A stretch of DNA of 9,231 bases from Candidatus Halomonas stercoripullorum (GCA_019114645.1 DXFC01000298.1:1-9231); one strand, 5' to 3'; counted from the stretch's first letter, positions 1 through 5,510 are shown. The notes: generated from the sequence alone by a model not told the origin. A program made the numbers and translations.

Positions 1-754
1 GCATACGGATATTGTACTTGCGGTTGAGTGGTACCAACTCGCTGCGCAGCTCATCGGTGGCCGCATGCAGCGATACCGCCAGGCTTACGTCGAGCTCGTC
101 ACCGAGCCGGTCAAGCATCGGTACTACGCCCGACGTAGAAAGTGTCACACGGCGCTTGGAGAGGCCGTAGCCATTATCGTCGAGCATCAGCTTCATCGCC
201 GGCACGACGTTATCGTAGTTCATCAGTGGCTCACCCATGCCCATCATGACGACATTGGTGACCGGACGATTGGCTGTATCGTTGCGGGGGCCTCCGCTAC
301 GGCTGGCAACCCATACCTGGCCAATGATCTCGGCGGCGGTGAGGTTGCGCTGAAACCCTTGCTTGCCCGTGGAACAGAAGCTGCAATCAAGCGAGCAGCC
401 CACCTGTGACGACACGCACAGGGTACGGCGCTTGCCGTTGTCGGCGGGGATCAGCACGGTTTCGACGTAGCTGCCGTCTTCCACTTCCAGCACCCACTTG
501 CGTGTGCCGTCGCTGGAGGTGCCTTCATAGACCACGCTGGGGCCGCGGATCTCTGCCTCTTCGGCGAGCCTGGCCCGCAGTGCCTTGGAGAGATTGGTCA
601 TGGCGTCGAAGTCGTCACAACCCTCGTGGTGAATCCATTTCATCACTTGGGCGGCACGAAACTTCTTTTCACCAATAGTGACGAAAAAGGCTTCCATCTC
701 CTCGCGGGTCATGCCGAGCAAGTTGGTTTTCTGGGGAAGGGTATCAGCGGTCAT
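1..754 (-). CDS. rlmN: 23S rRNA/tRNA adenine-C2 methyltransferase RlmN (partial, C-terminus beyond left edge)
   Basis: Radical-SAM enzyme that makes 2-methyladenosine at A2503 of 23S rRNA and A37 of some tRNAs. The first 251 residues are present; the family is usually about 370-390, so roughly a third is missing past the left edge. The N-terminal HhH-like accessory domain spans about residues 8-100. The radical-SAM CxxxCxxC motif is C120-SLD-C124-SF-C127, and C113 lies seven residues before it, the place of E. coli C118, which resolves the protein-RNA intermediate. The segments MMGMGEPLMN and SLHAATDELR are typical RlmN SAM-binding motifs. The partner methyl-carrying cysteine near the C-terminus is outside the window. 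The start MTADTLPQ is chosen because the text after it aligns with the usual N-terminus; no clear Shine-Dalgarno precedes it. The gene follows ndk by 87 nt on the same strand, the order seen in Pseudomonas (ndk-rlmN-pilF). Confidence 0.96.
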   Translation of the reverse strand, partial: MTADTLPQKTNLLGMTREEMEAFFVTIGEKKFRAAQVMKWIHHEGCDDFDAMTNLSKALRARLAEEAEIRGPSVVYEGTSSDGTRKWVLEVEDGSYVETVLIPADNGKRRTLCVSSQVGCSLDCSFCSTGKQGFQRNLTAAEIIGQVWVASRSGGPRNDTANRPVTNVVMMGMGEPLMNYDNVVPAMKLMLDDNGYGLSKRRVTLSTSGVVPMLDRLGDELDVSLAVSLHAATDELRSELVPLNRKYNIRM

Positions 755-807
755 GGCGGTCTGGGGTCGGGGTGACGGAGCTACAGGGGATAGTGCCGCA
801 GGAGAGG

Positions 808-832
808 CGAGCGGAGACGTGGTCTCCGCTCG
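808..832 (-). terminator. Perfect 11-bp hairpin between ndk and rlmN
   Basis: CGAGCGGAGAC and its exact reverse complement are separated by a 3-nt loop (808-818 and 822-832), ten bases past the ndk stop codon. On the minus strand the stem is followed by a C-rich stretch with no T-run, so it lacks the U-tract of an intrinsic terminator. It could be a 3'-end stabiliser of ndk mRNA, a partial terminator, or an attenuator before rlmN. The symmetry is seen directly; the role is inference. Confidence 0.4.
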
Positions 833-841
833 GCACTTGGC

Positions 842-1267
842 TCAGCGTGGGCAAATTTCGTCGCTGCCAAAGAAATAATCCACCTCGCGGGCGGCAGACT
901 CGGGGGAGTCGGAGCCGTGTACGGCGTTGGCGTCGATAGTCTCAGCGAAGTCGGCGCGAATGGTACCGGGAGCCGCTTCCTTGGGGTTGGTGGCCCCCAT
1001 CAGTTCGCGGTTCTTGGCAATGGCATCGTCGCCTTCCAGCACTTGCACCACCACCGGGCCTGACGTCATGAAGCCGACCAGATCCTTGAAGAAGGGACGT
1101 TCCTTGTGTTCGGCGTAGAAACCACCGGCCTGCTCTTCAGAGAGATGCAGCATCTTGGCGGCAACCACCTTGAGACCGGCTTTCTCGAAGCGGGAGATGA
1201 TTTCACCGATGGCGTTCTTGGCGACGGCGTCGGGCTTGATGATGGACAGAGTGCGTTGAGTTGCCAT
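842..1267 (-). CDS. ndk: Nucleoside diphosphate kinase
   Basis: Transfers the gamma-phosphate of ATP to NDPs through a phosphohistidine, balancing cytosolic NTP and dNTP pools. The 141-residue product has the full family length (E. coli 143). Visible signatures are TLSIIKPDAV near the N-terminus, with K11 as the conserved lysine, and the active-site block NAVHGSDS with the phosphorylated histidine at H117. The start MATQRTLSII is preferred over the in-frame ATG at 1348: the family begins here, a GAGG sits 5 nt upstream, and the extra 27 codons run through a hairpin. In Pseudomonas ndk lies directly after iscX at the end of the isc cluster; here it follows iscA across 193 bp. A terminator-like hairpin and a possible promoter in that gap suggest separate transcription from isc. 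Confidence 0.98.
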   Translation of the reverse strand: MATQRTLSIIKPDAVAKNAIGEIISRFEKAGLKVVAAKMLHLSEEQAGGFYAEHKERPFFKDLVGFMTSGPVVVQVLEGDDAIAKNRELMGATNPKEAAPGTIRADFAETIDANAVHGSDSPESAAREVDYFFGSDEICPR

Positions 1268-1298
1268 GGGGGCCTCATAGTCTGAGAGAACGGATGGT

Positions 1299-1359
1299 AA
1301 AAAATGGGACGGCGCCACGCCGTGTGCCTGCTCCACAGGAGTTGGCACGGCGCGGCGCC
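1299..1359 (-). terminator. Candidate rho-independent terminator after iscA
   Basis: Read on the minus strand, arms at 1359-1344 and 1328-1311 pair almost fully (GGCGCC, one mismatch, CGCCGTG, a bulge, GCC). A smaller inner stem CTCC-ACA-GGAG closes the loop. Six T residues (plus-strand A-run 1299-1304) follow the stem after a 6-nt gap. The gap makes it a less than ideal intrinsic terminator, but the strong GC stem, the T-run and its place between iscA and ndk fit the end of the iscRSA transcript. It lies about 40 bp upstream of the ndk start, so it could also act as a leader element for ndk. Confidence 0.55.
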
Positions 1360-1423
1360 AAGGAAATTTCCGCTGCGTTCGGTGCGTGAGCTACGGCACG
1401 GCGGCAGGCATCAATGGGTGCAA

Positions 1424-1453
1424 AGTATACCGCCGCGAGTCGACGTTGAACAA
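1424..1453 (-). promoter_or_regulatory. Candidate sigma70 promoter for ndk
   Basis: On the minus strand TTGTTC (1448-1453) is followed after 18 nt by TATACT (1424-1429). The -10 matches 5 of 6 consensus bases, the -35 only 3 of 6. It lies upstream of the terminator-like hairpin, so a transcript from it would have to pass that hairpin to reach ndk. Weakly supported. Confidence 0.3.
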
Positions 1454-1463
1454 TCGTTGTTCA
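1447..1463. repeat. Perfect 7-bp palindrome over the iscA stop codon
   Basis: TGAACAA and TTGTTCA face each other across TCG. The TGA stop of iscA is the end of one arm, and the candidate -35 of ndk lies in the other. The site could be a small RNA hairpin or an operator. It does not match the IscR type 1 or type 2 patterns, and no T-run follows it. Confidence 0.4.
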
Positions 1464-1787
1464 GACGGTAAAGCTTTCACCGCAGCCGCACTCGTCCTTG
1501 ACGTTGGGGTTGTTGAAACGAAAGAAGCGGTTGAGGCCTTCCGAGACATAGTCGACTTCACTGCCATCGATCATCTCGAGCGCCTCGGGGGCGACGAAAA
1601 CGCTGACGCCGTGTTCCTCGAAGACGGTATCATTGCTGGCGGCTTCATCGGCAAAGTCGAGTACGTAACTGTAACCGGAGCAACCGCTCGGCTTGACCGA
1701 GACGCGCAGTCCCAGGCCATGACCACGTTCTTCGAGAACGCGCTGGATCTGTTCGGCGGCGGATGTGCTAATTGCAAGCTGGGCCAT
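1461..1787 (-). CDS. iscA: A-type Fe-S carrier protein IscA
   Basis: A-type carrier that binds iron or a [2Fe-2S]/[4Fe-4S] cluster and passes it to apo-proteins; cytosolic. At 108 residues it has the usual length (E. coli IscA 107). The three ligand cysteines are all present: C36 in SGCSGY, and C100 and C102 in the C-terminal CGCGESF. The tail NPNVKDECGCGESF is that of IscA proper rather than ErpA or SufA. A textbook Shine-Dalgarno lies 7 nt from the start. The gene follows iscS by only 36 nt and is presumably co-transcribed. In other gammaproteobacteria iscU fills that gap and hscB, hscA, fdx and iscX follow iscA; none of these is here. IscA is therefore the only cluster-carrying assembly protein in this operon. 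Confidence 0.97.
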   Translation of the reverse strand: MAQLAISTSAAEQIQRVLEERGHGLGLRVSVKPSGCSGYSYVLDFADEAASNDTVFEEHGVSVFVAPEALEMIDGSEVDYVSEGLNRFFRFNNPNVKDECGCGESFTV

Positions 1788-1793
1788 ATATAA

Positions 1794-1799
1794 CCTCCT
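1794..1799 (-). promoter_or_regulatory. Strong ribosome binding site of iscA
   Basis: AGGAGG on the minus strand, 6 nt before the ATG of iscA. It is the best Shine-Dalgarno in the window. It lies in the 36-bp gap where iscU would normally be, so iscA does not depend on coupling to iscS for translation. Confidence 0.85.
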
Positions 1800-1823
1800 G
1801 CAGCAAAGTGATGAACTGAAAGG

Positions 1824-2972
1824 CTATCGTCGCAGTCCCGGCAGAGCATGGCGAATGGCCGCAAGAGCCGCGTCGATGTCGGCTTCAGTGGTAAAGCGGC
1901 CGAAGCTGAAGCGGAGCGAAGCCAGGGCCAGTGCACGCGGTACGCCAATGCCAGTCAGTACATAAGAGGGCTCGACGCTGGCGGAGTTGCAGGCTGATCC
2001 GGTCGACACGGCGAGATTGCGCAGTGCCATCAGCAGTGACTCACCGTCAACGCCCTCAAAAGCCAGGTTGAGAATGTTGGGGACCGCCGCATCGATGGCG
2101 GTATTGCAAACCACACCTTCCAGATCAGACAGCCCCTCAAGCAGTCGGTTCCGCAGCGCCAGGATACGGGCCTGGTCGGCCTCGGCTTCGGCATGGATCA
2201 GCGCAAAAGCTTCACCCATGCCGACGATCTGGTGGGTGGCCAGGGTGCCGGAACGCATGCCACGCTCATGACCGCCGCCGTGGATCAGTGGCTCGATGCT
2301 GATCTCGGGGCTGCGGCGAACATACAGTACGCCAATGCCTTTGGGTCCGTATGCCTTGTGGCCGGAGAGCGACATCAGATCGATGCCCAGGCGTTTTACA
2401 TCGAGATCCAGGCGGCCTACACCCTGGGCGGCATCGACATGCAGGGCCGCACCGCCGGCATGGGTTATTTCGGCCAGCTCCGCCAGCGGATTGATGCTAC
2501 CCAACTCATTGTTCACCGCCATCAGCGATACCAGAATGGTATCGGGCCGCATGGCCTGGCGCAGTTGATCGGGTGTGATGCAGCCATCGGCGCCGGGTGT
2601 CAGCCAGGTAACCTCGAAGCCTTCGTGCTCGAGGGCGGTGGCGGTATCCACCACCGCTTTGTGCTCAATGGTTGAAGTCACCAGGTGGCGGCCACGCTCG
2701 CGGTTGGCACGCATGAAACCGGTCAGGGCCAGGTTGTCGGCTTCGGTGGCGCCGCTGGTCCAGACGATCTCGCGAGGGTCGGCGCCAATCAGGTCGGCTA
2801 CCTGGCGGCGGGCGTTCTCGACGGCCTGCTCCGCCTGCCAGCCCAGCATGTGGCTGCGTGAGGCAGGGTTGGCAAAGGTGCCTTCCAGGGTGAGGTGGCG
2901 GCCCATGACCTCGGCGACACGCGGATCGACCGGCGTGGTGGCGGCATAATCGAGATAGACAAGAGCATTCAT
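1824..2972 (-). CDS. iscS: Cysteine desulfurase IscS, lacking the C-terminal IscU-docking tail
   Basis: PLP enzyme that removes sulfur from L-cysteine as a persulfide for Fe-S clusters, tRNA thiolation and cofactors. The 382-residue product is collinear with E. coli IscS (404): H104, the PLP lysine K206 in SGHKAYGPKG and the persulfide cysteine C328 in STGSACNSAS fall at the same numbers. HGGGHERGMRSGT is intact. The protein ends ...HALPGLRR and a TAG stop follows, so the conserved final block (SPLWEMY...NSIEW in E. coli), a contact surface for IscU, is missing. The start MNALVYLDYAATTP is set by family alignment and by its position 2 nt after the iscR stop (TGA-CC-ATG), which suggests translational coupling; the in-frame ATG at 3191 would lie inside iscR. 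The sulfur acceptor is probably not a standard IscU; TusA-like proteins or SUF components are possible partners by inference. Confidence 0.97.
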   Translation of the reverse strand: MNALVYLDYAATTPVDPRVAEVMGRHLTLEGTFANPASRSHMLGWQAEQAVENARRQVADLIGADPREIVWTSGATEADNLALTGFMRANRERGRHLVTSTIEHKAVVDTATALEHEGFEVTWLTPGADGCITPDQLRQAMRPDTILVSLMAVNNELGSINPLAELAEITHAGGAALHVDAAQGVGRLDLDVKRLGIDLMSLSGHKAYGPKGIGVLYVRRSPEISIEPLIHGGGHERGMRSGTLATHQIVGMGEAFALIHAEAEADQARILALRNRLLEGLSDLEGVVCNTAIDAAVPNILNLAFEGVDGESLLMALRNLAVSTGSACNSASVEPSYVLTGIGVPRALALASLRFSFGRFTTEADIDAALAAIRHALPGLRR

Positions 2973-2974
2973 GG

Positions 2975-3499
2975 TCACAGCGAAGAGGTCACTATGGTGT
3001 CGTTGGCGGAGCGTGAGCTGTTGCGAGACTTGTTGTCTACTTGAGCGCCAGTGTTGACGTGCTGGCGCTGTAGCTGGCGTTCGGCGATGTGGCGGACCTC
3101 GCGATGCTGGGCCAGTTGCCCCAGAGTGACGCCATCCAGGAAGCCGCGTATTTGTGCGGACAGGTCGTGCCACAGATGGTGGGTCAGGCAAGTATCACCG
3201 CGCTGGCAATCGGCAAGGCCCTGGCAGCGTGTGGCGTCGACAGATTCGTCCACCGCGTCGATCACGCGGGCAACCGAGATCTCTTCGGGCACTGCGGCCA
3301 GCAGGTAGCCGCCACCCGGACCGCGGATGCTGTTGACCAGGCCGGCACGCCGCAGACGGGAAAAAAGCTGTTCCAGGTAGGGCAGCGAGATTTCCTGACG
3401 GCGCGAAATATCAGCCAGCGTGACGGGGCTTTTATCGGCATTCAGGGCCAAGTCAAGCATGGCGGTGACGGCATAGCGTCCCTTGGTAGTCAAACGCAT
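2975..3499 (-). CDS. iscR: Fe-S-sensing Rrf2-family transcription regulator IscR
   Basis: Rrf2-type winged-helix regulator. With its [2Fe-2S] cluster it represses the isc operon; the apo form acts at type 2 sites. The product has 174 residues (E. coli 162). The wHTH covers about residues 1-66, starting MRLTTKGRYAVTAMLDLA, with the wing RGPGGGYLL. The cluster ligands are C92, C98, C104 and H107, exactly the E. coli numbering, so cluster sensing should be intact. After about residue 140 there is a polar tail without hydrophobic segments, slightly longer than in E. coli. An AAGGGA lies 5 nt before the start. It is the first gene of iscRSA and overlaps none, but lies 2 nt from iscS. A promoter and a type 1-like box upstream indicate autorepression. 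Confidence 0.97.
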   Translation of the reverse strand: MRLTTKGRYAVTAMLDLALNADKSPVTLADISRRQEISLPYLEQLFSRLRRAGLVNSIRGPGGGYLLAAVPEEISVARVIDAVDESVDATRCQGLADCQRGDTCLTHHLWHDLSAQIRGFLDGVTLGQLAQHREVRHIAERQLQRQHVNTGAQVDNKSRNSSRSANDTIVTSSL

Positions 3500-3566
3500 G
3501 GCGGTCCCTTCAGGCGAAGCGACGAGTCAAGGCAGCGACAGGTCTAACGAATCAGCACTTGAGACC

Positions 3567-3596
3567 ATTATGTGCAAACCTGACCAGAATGGTCAA
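3567..3596 (-). promoter_or_regulatory. Promoter of the iscRSA operon
   Basis: On the minus strand TTGACC (3591-3596; 5 of 6 consensus bases) and CATAAT (3567-3572; 5 of 6) are 18 nt apart. The -35 overlaps the stop codon of cysE. The implied leader is about 60 nt and contains GGTCT...AGACC arms (3541-3545 and 3562-3566) that could form a weak hairpin near the 5' end. It sits where the iscR promoter lies in E. coli and overlaps the IscR-type box described separately. Confidence 0.7.
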
Positions 3597-3600
3597 TCTT
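3576..3600 (-). promoter_or_regulatory. Type 1-like IscR binding site
   Basis: The centre TGACC-ATTCT-GGTCA (3581-3595) is a perfect inverted repeat. Its GACY-5-RGTC spacing is that of the E. coli type 1 IscR site bound by holo-IscR. Against the 25-bp consensus as I remember it, about 18 positions agree. The site covers the -35 and part of the spacer of the iscR promoter, so binding would block RNA polymerase. It gives the intact IscR an obvious target: its own operon. The last codons of cysE run into it. Confidence 0.6.
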
Positions 3601-4456
3601 TACGCGGGTCTCGCTCTGTGCTGTCCGGACCCGTGTCGGGGTCGGTTTTGGTGGCGGGTGGGCCACAGCCGGCATCGACATCGGCGAGTATCTCGGCGAA
3701 ATCTTCGTCACGCAGCGTCGGCAGCTCGCCCGCGCGGTAGCTGGCATCCAGTTTGCGCAAGGTGGCGCACATGTGTTCGAGGCGCTCATCCACGACATGC
3801 ATGTGATCGAGGATGGCCTGGATCGAGCGAGCCATGGGGTCTGGCATGTCTTCGCTGATGCCGTAGGCGTCGAAGCCGAATTTCTGGCGCATTGCCTCGC
3901 GGCGGGCCGGGTCGACGGAGAGGGCTTCGGAGACATCCGGGTCGGCACGTTTGACGATCTTGCCGGGGATGCCGACGACTGTGGCTCCGGCGGGGATCTC
4001 TTTGGTCACCACGGCATTGGAGCCGACCTTGGCGCCGGCACCGACGGAGAAAGGTCCCAGAATCTTGGCACCGGCACCGACGATCACGCCGTCTTCCAGG
4101 GTCGGGTGACGCTTGCCCTTGTTCCAGCTGGTGCCGCCCAGGGTGACTCCTTGATAGAGCGTGACATCGTTACCGACGATGGCTGTTTCACCGATCACCA
4201 CTCCCATGCCGTGATCAATGAAGAAGCGTCGTCCAATCACCGCACCGGGGTGGATCTCGATGCCGGTCAGCCAGCGCGAGAAGGTCGACAGGGTCCGCGC
4301 CAGCCATTTCAGGCGCTTGCGCCACAGCCAGTGGGCGAGGCGGTGCAGCAGCAGAGCATGCAGTCCCGGATAGTTGGTGAGCACTTCGAGGAAGTTGCGT
4401 GCCGCCGGGTCACGGTCGAAAACGCTGTTGATGTCCTCGCGCAGGCGTTGAAACAT
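3593..4456 (-). CDS. cysE: Serine O-acetyltransferase CysE (short N-terminus, extended C-terminal tail)
   Basis: Acetylates L-serine with acetyl-CoA to O-acetylserine, the carbon skeleton for cysteine. The 287-residue product has a short alpha-helical N-domain (about 1-65) and a left-handed beta-helix of hexapeptide repeats (about 66-165). Catalytic and serine-binding residues are visible: D16 in RDPAA, D81-H82 in FIDHGMG and H117 in GKRHP. The N-terminal helical domain is about 75 residues shorter than in E. coli CysE, as in the EpsC/Pseudomonas-type enzymes. After residue 165 comes a further ~120 residues: a helical segment, then a Pro/Asp/Thr-rich tail ending RDPRKD. The terminal isoleucine that docks E. 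coli CysE into CysK is absent. AAGGA lies 7 nt before the start. It lies just upstream of iscRSA, which consumes cysteine, as in Pseudomonas. Confidence 0.95.
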   Translation of the reverse strand: MFQRLREDINSVFDRDPAARNFLEVLTNYPGLHALLLHRLAHWLWRKRLKWLARTLSTFSRWLTGIEIHPGAVIGRRFFIDHGMGVVIGETAIVGNDVTLYQGVTLGGTSWNKGKRHPTLEDGVIVGAGAKILGPFSVGAGAKVGSNAVVTKEIPAGATVVGIPGKIVKRADPDVSEALSVDPARREAMRQKFGFDAYGISEDMPDPMARSIQAILDHMHVVDERLEHMCATLRKLDASYRAGELPTLRDEDFAEILADVDAGCGPPATKTDPDTGPDSTERDPRKD

Positions 4457-4542
4457 GCGGCGGTCCTTGATGGCGTGGGCTTGAGCAGTGATTCAAGCAT
4501 AACGATATGGGGATGCGTCAATGCGTGTTCAAGGCAGTGCCG

Positions 4543-5328
4543 CTAGGGCTTTTTGCGCTCTTGCGGATGAATGCACTGCTCTGTGGCAGTCAGTATACCG
4601 CGCAGGATGTTGAGTTCCATGCGTTCGGGGCGGGCGCGCAAGGTAAAGCGACGCAGGCGGGCCATGAGCTGGCGCGGCAGGGCCGGGTCGTGAAAGCCGA
4701 TGCGGATCAGGGTGCGCTCAAGGTGCTCGAAATAGCGCTCCAGCTCTGTGTGGCTGGCCAAGGGTTCGCTACGGGCCTCGTCCGTTGGTTCCATTGGCTG
4801 CGTGGCAAGTGCGGCAAGGCGGCATTCATATGCCAACAGCTGTACGGCGGCGGCCAGGTTGAGCGAGCTGAAATCAGGGTTGGTGGGAATGTGAACATGG
4901 GTATGACAGCGCTGTAGTTCGGCATTTGAAAGACCGCTGTCTTCACGGCCGAAGATTAGCGCCAGCCGCGGTTCGTGGCCGCCGTGCCCTGGGGGATTGA
5001 ACTTGTGTTGATTGAGTTCGGCCGGCAGGCTTTGGCCCAGCTCGCGTGGTGTGATCATTGGCCACGGCAGGGTGCGTGAACGGGCACTGGCGCCGACGAC
5101 CCAGGTGCAGTCAGCCACGGCCTCTTCGAGAGTGGCGACAGTGCGCGCGGCATGCACCAGGTGGTCGGCCCCCGAGGCGCGCGAAATACTCTCGCTGGTT
5201 ACGGCTTCGCAACGCGGCGCGACCAACGCCAGCTCGCTGAGCCCCATGTTATGCATGGCCCGGGCGGTGGCGCCGATGTTGCCGGGGTGGCTGGTGCCGA
5301 TCAGCACGATGCGAATGCGGTCGAGCAT
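4543..5328 (-). CDS. trmJ: tRNA (cytidine/uridine-2'-O-)-methyltransferase TrmJ
   Basis: SPOUT-family enzyme that 2'-O-methylates C32/U32 of the tRNA anticodon loop using SAM. The product has 261 residues (E. coli 246). The N-terminal motif PGNIGATARAMHNMG contains R23, the conserved arginine of the family. The knot motifs are FGREDSGLSN (about 126-135) and SSLNLAAAVQLLAYE (about 154-168). A helical C-terminal part (about 195-255) matches the TrmJ dimerisation extension. A short Gly/His/Pro-rich stretch (about 106-120) before the knot looks like a local insertion. The start MLDRIRIVLIG is favoured over the ATG at 5388 by alignment and by a GAGG 7 nt upstream. In E. coli trmJ also sits between divergent suhB and iscR; here cysE is added, as in Pseudomonas. 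No clear terminator follows, so read-through into cysE (86 nt away) is possible. Confidence 0.95.
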   Translation of the reverse strand: MLDRIRIVLIGTSHPGNIGATARAMHNMGLSELALVAPRCEAVTSESISRASGADHLVHAARTVATLEEAVADCTWVVGASARSRTLPWPMITPRELGQSLPAELNQHKFNPPGHGGHEPRLALIFGREDSGLSNAELQRCHTHVHIPTNPDFSSLNLAAAVQLLAYECRLAALATQPMEPTDEARSEPLASHTELERYFEHLERTLIRIGFHDPALPRQLMARLRRFTLRARPERMELNILRGILTATEQCIHPQERKKP

Positions 5329-5382
5329 GGGGCTGCCTCTGACGTACAGGTGAATAGAGTGCAAAAAACAGGGGCGAGAGTT

Positions 5383-5439
5383 TAGCATGCCCGCCGATGA
5401 TAATGGCGTCTGTCATGCCATTCTGCTAGCATGCGCGCC
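5383..5439. repeat. 13-bp direct repeats in the trmJ/suhB divergent region
   Basis: TAGCATGCCCGCC (5383-5395) recurs as TAGCATGCGCGCC (5427-5439), 12 of 13 bases identical, start to start 44 bp, about four helical turns. Between them lie inverted arms AATGGC (5402-5407) and GCCATT (5417-5422). The region holds poor promoter matches only: GATAAT at 5399-5404 for suhB and TAAACT (5379-5384) for trmJ, both without a good -35. The repeats could be operator half-sites for a shared regulator; this is inference. Confidence 0.35.
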
Positions 5440-5473
5440 ACATGCTCGATCCGTTCACGGAGTCGGGCTAGCC

Positions 5474-5485
5474 TGTTCTTTAACA
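5474..5485 (+). promoter_or_regulatory. boxA-like Nus-factor site in the suhB leader
   Basis: TGTTCTTTAACA differs at one position from the rrn leader boxA of E. coli (TGCTCTTTAACA). It lies 25 nt upstream of the suhB ATG; the likely weak Shine-Dalgarno AAGG (5499-5502) follows 13 nt later. In E. coli and Salmonella, NusB/NusE and SuhB are recruited to a boxA in the suhB leader and repress suhB. The same placement here suggests autoregulation by the Nus complex. The match and position are seen; the function is inferred. Confidence 0.65.
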
Positions 5486-5510
5486 CCACCGACGCTCCAA
5501 GGCCCCGATC

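Noticed and set aside
1268..1348. N-terminal extension of Ndk from the ATG at 1348
   Set aside because: The extra residues are not part of the family and cross a hairpin; the start at 1267 has a GAGG and fits the known N-terminus.
1386..1793. 135-codon plus-strand frame opposite iscA and its downstream gap
   Set aside because: Antisense to iscA over most of its length; the remainder has no recognisable content.
1788..1823. Possible iscU remnant between iscS and iscA
   Set aside because: The 36-bp gap holds only the iscA ribosome binding site; no IscU-like residues in any frame. Nothing resembling IscU occurs elsewhere in the window either.
2193..2675. 160-codon plus-strand frame opposite iscS
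   Set aside because: Antisense shadow of iscS; no family resemblance.
2973..3191. Upstream in-frame ATG giving IscS 73 extra residues
   Set aside because: The extension lies inside iscR and has no IscS-like sequence; the start at 2972 matches the family and is 2 nt from the iscR stop.
4463..4530. A cysE promoter based on TTGACG on the minus strand at about 4520
   Set aside because: The best -10-like sequence (TATGCT) is only 14 nt away, too short for a normal sigma70 spacer.
3773..4546. 257-codon plus-strand frame opposite cysE
   Set aside because: It lies fully antisense to a well-supported gene, has no recognisable family motifs, and long antisense frames are expected in GC-rich coding DNA.
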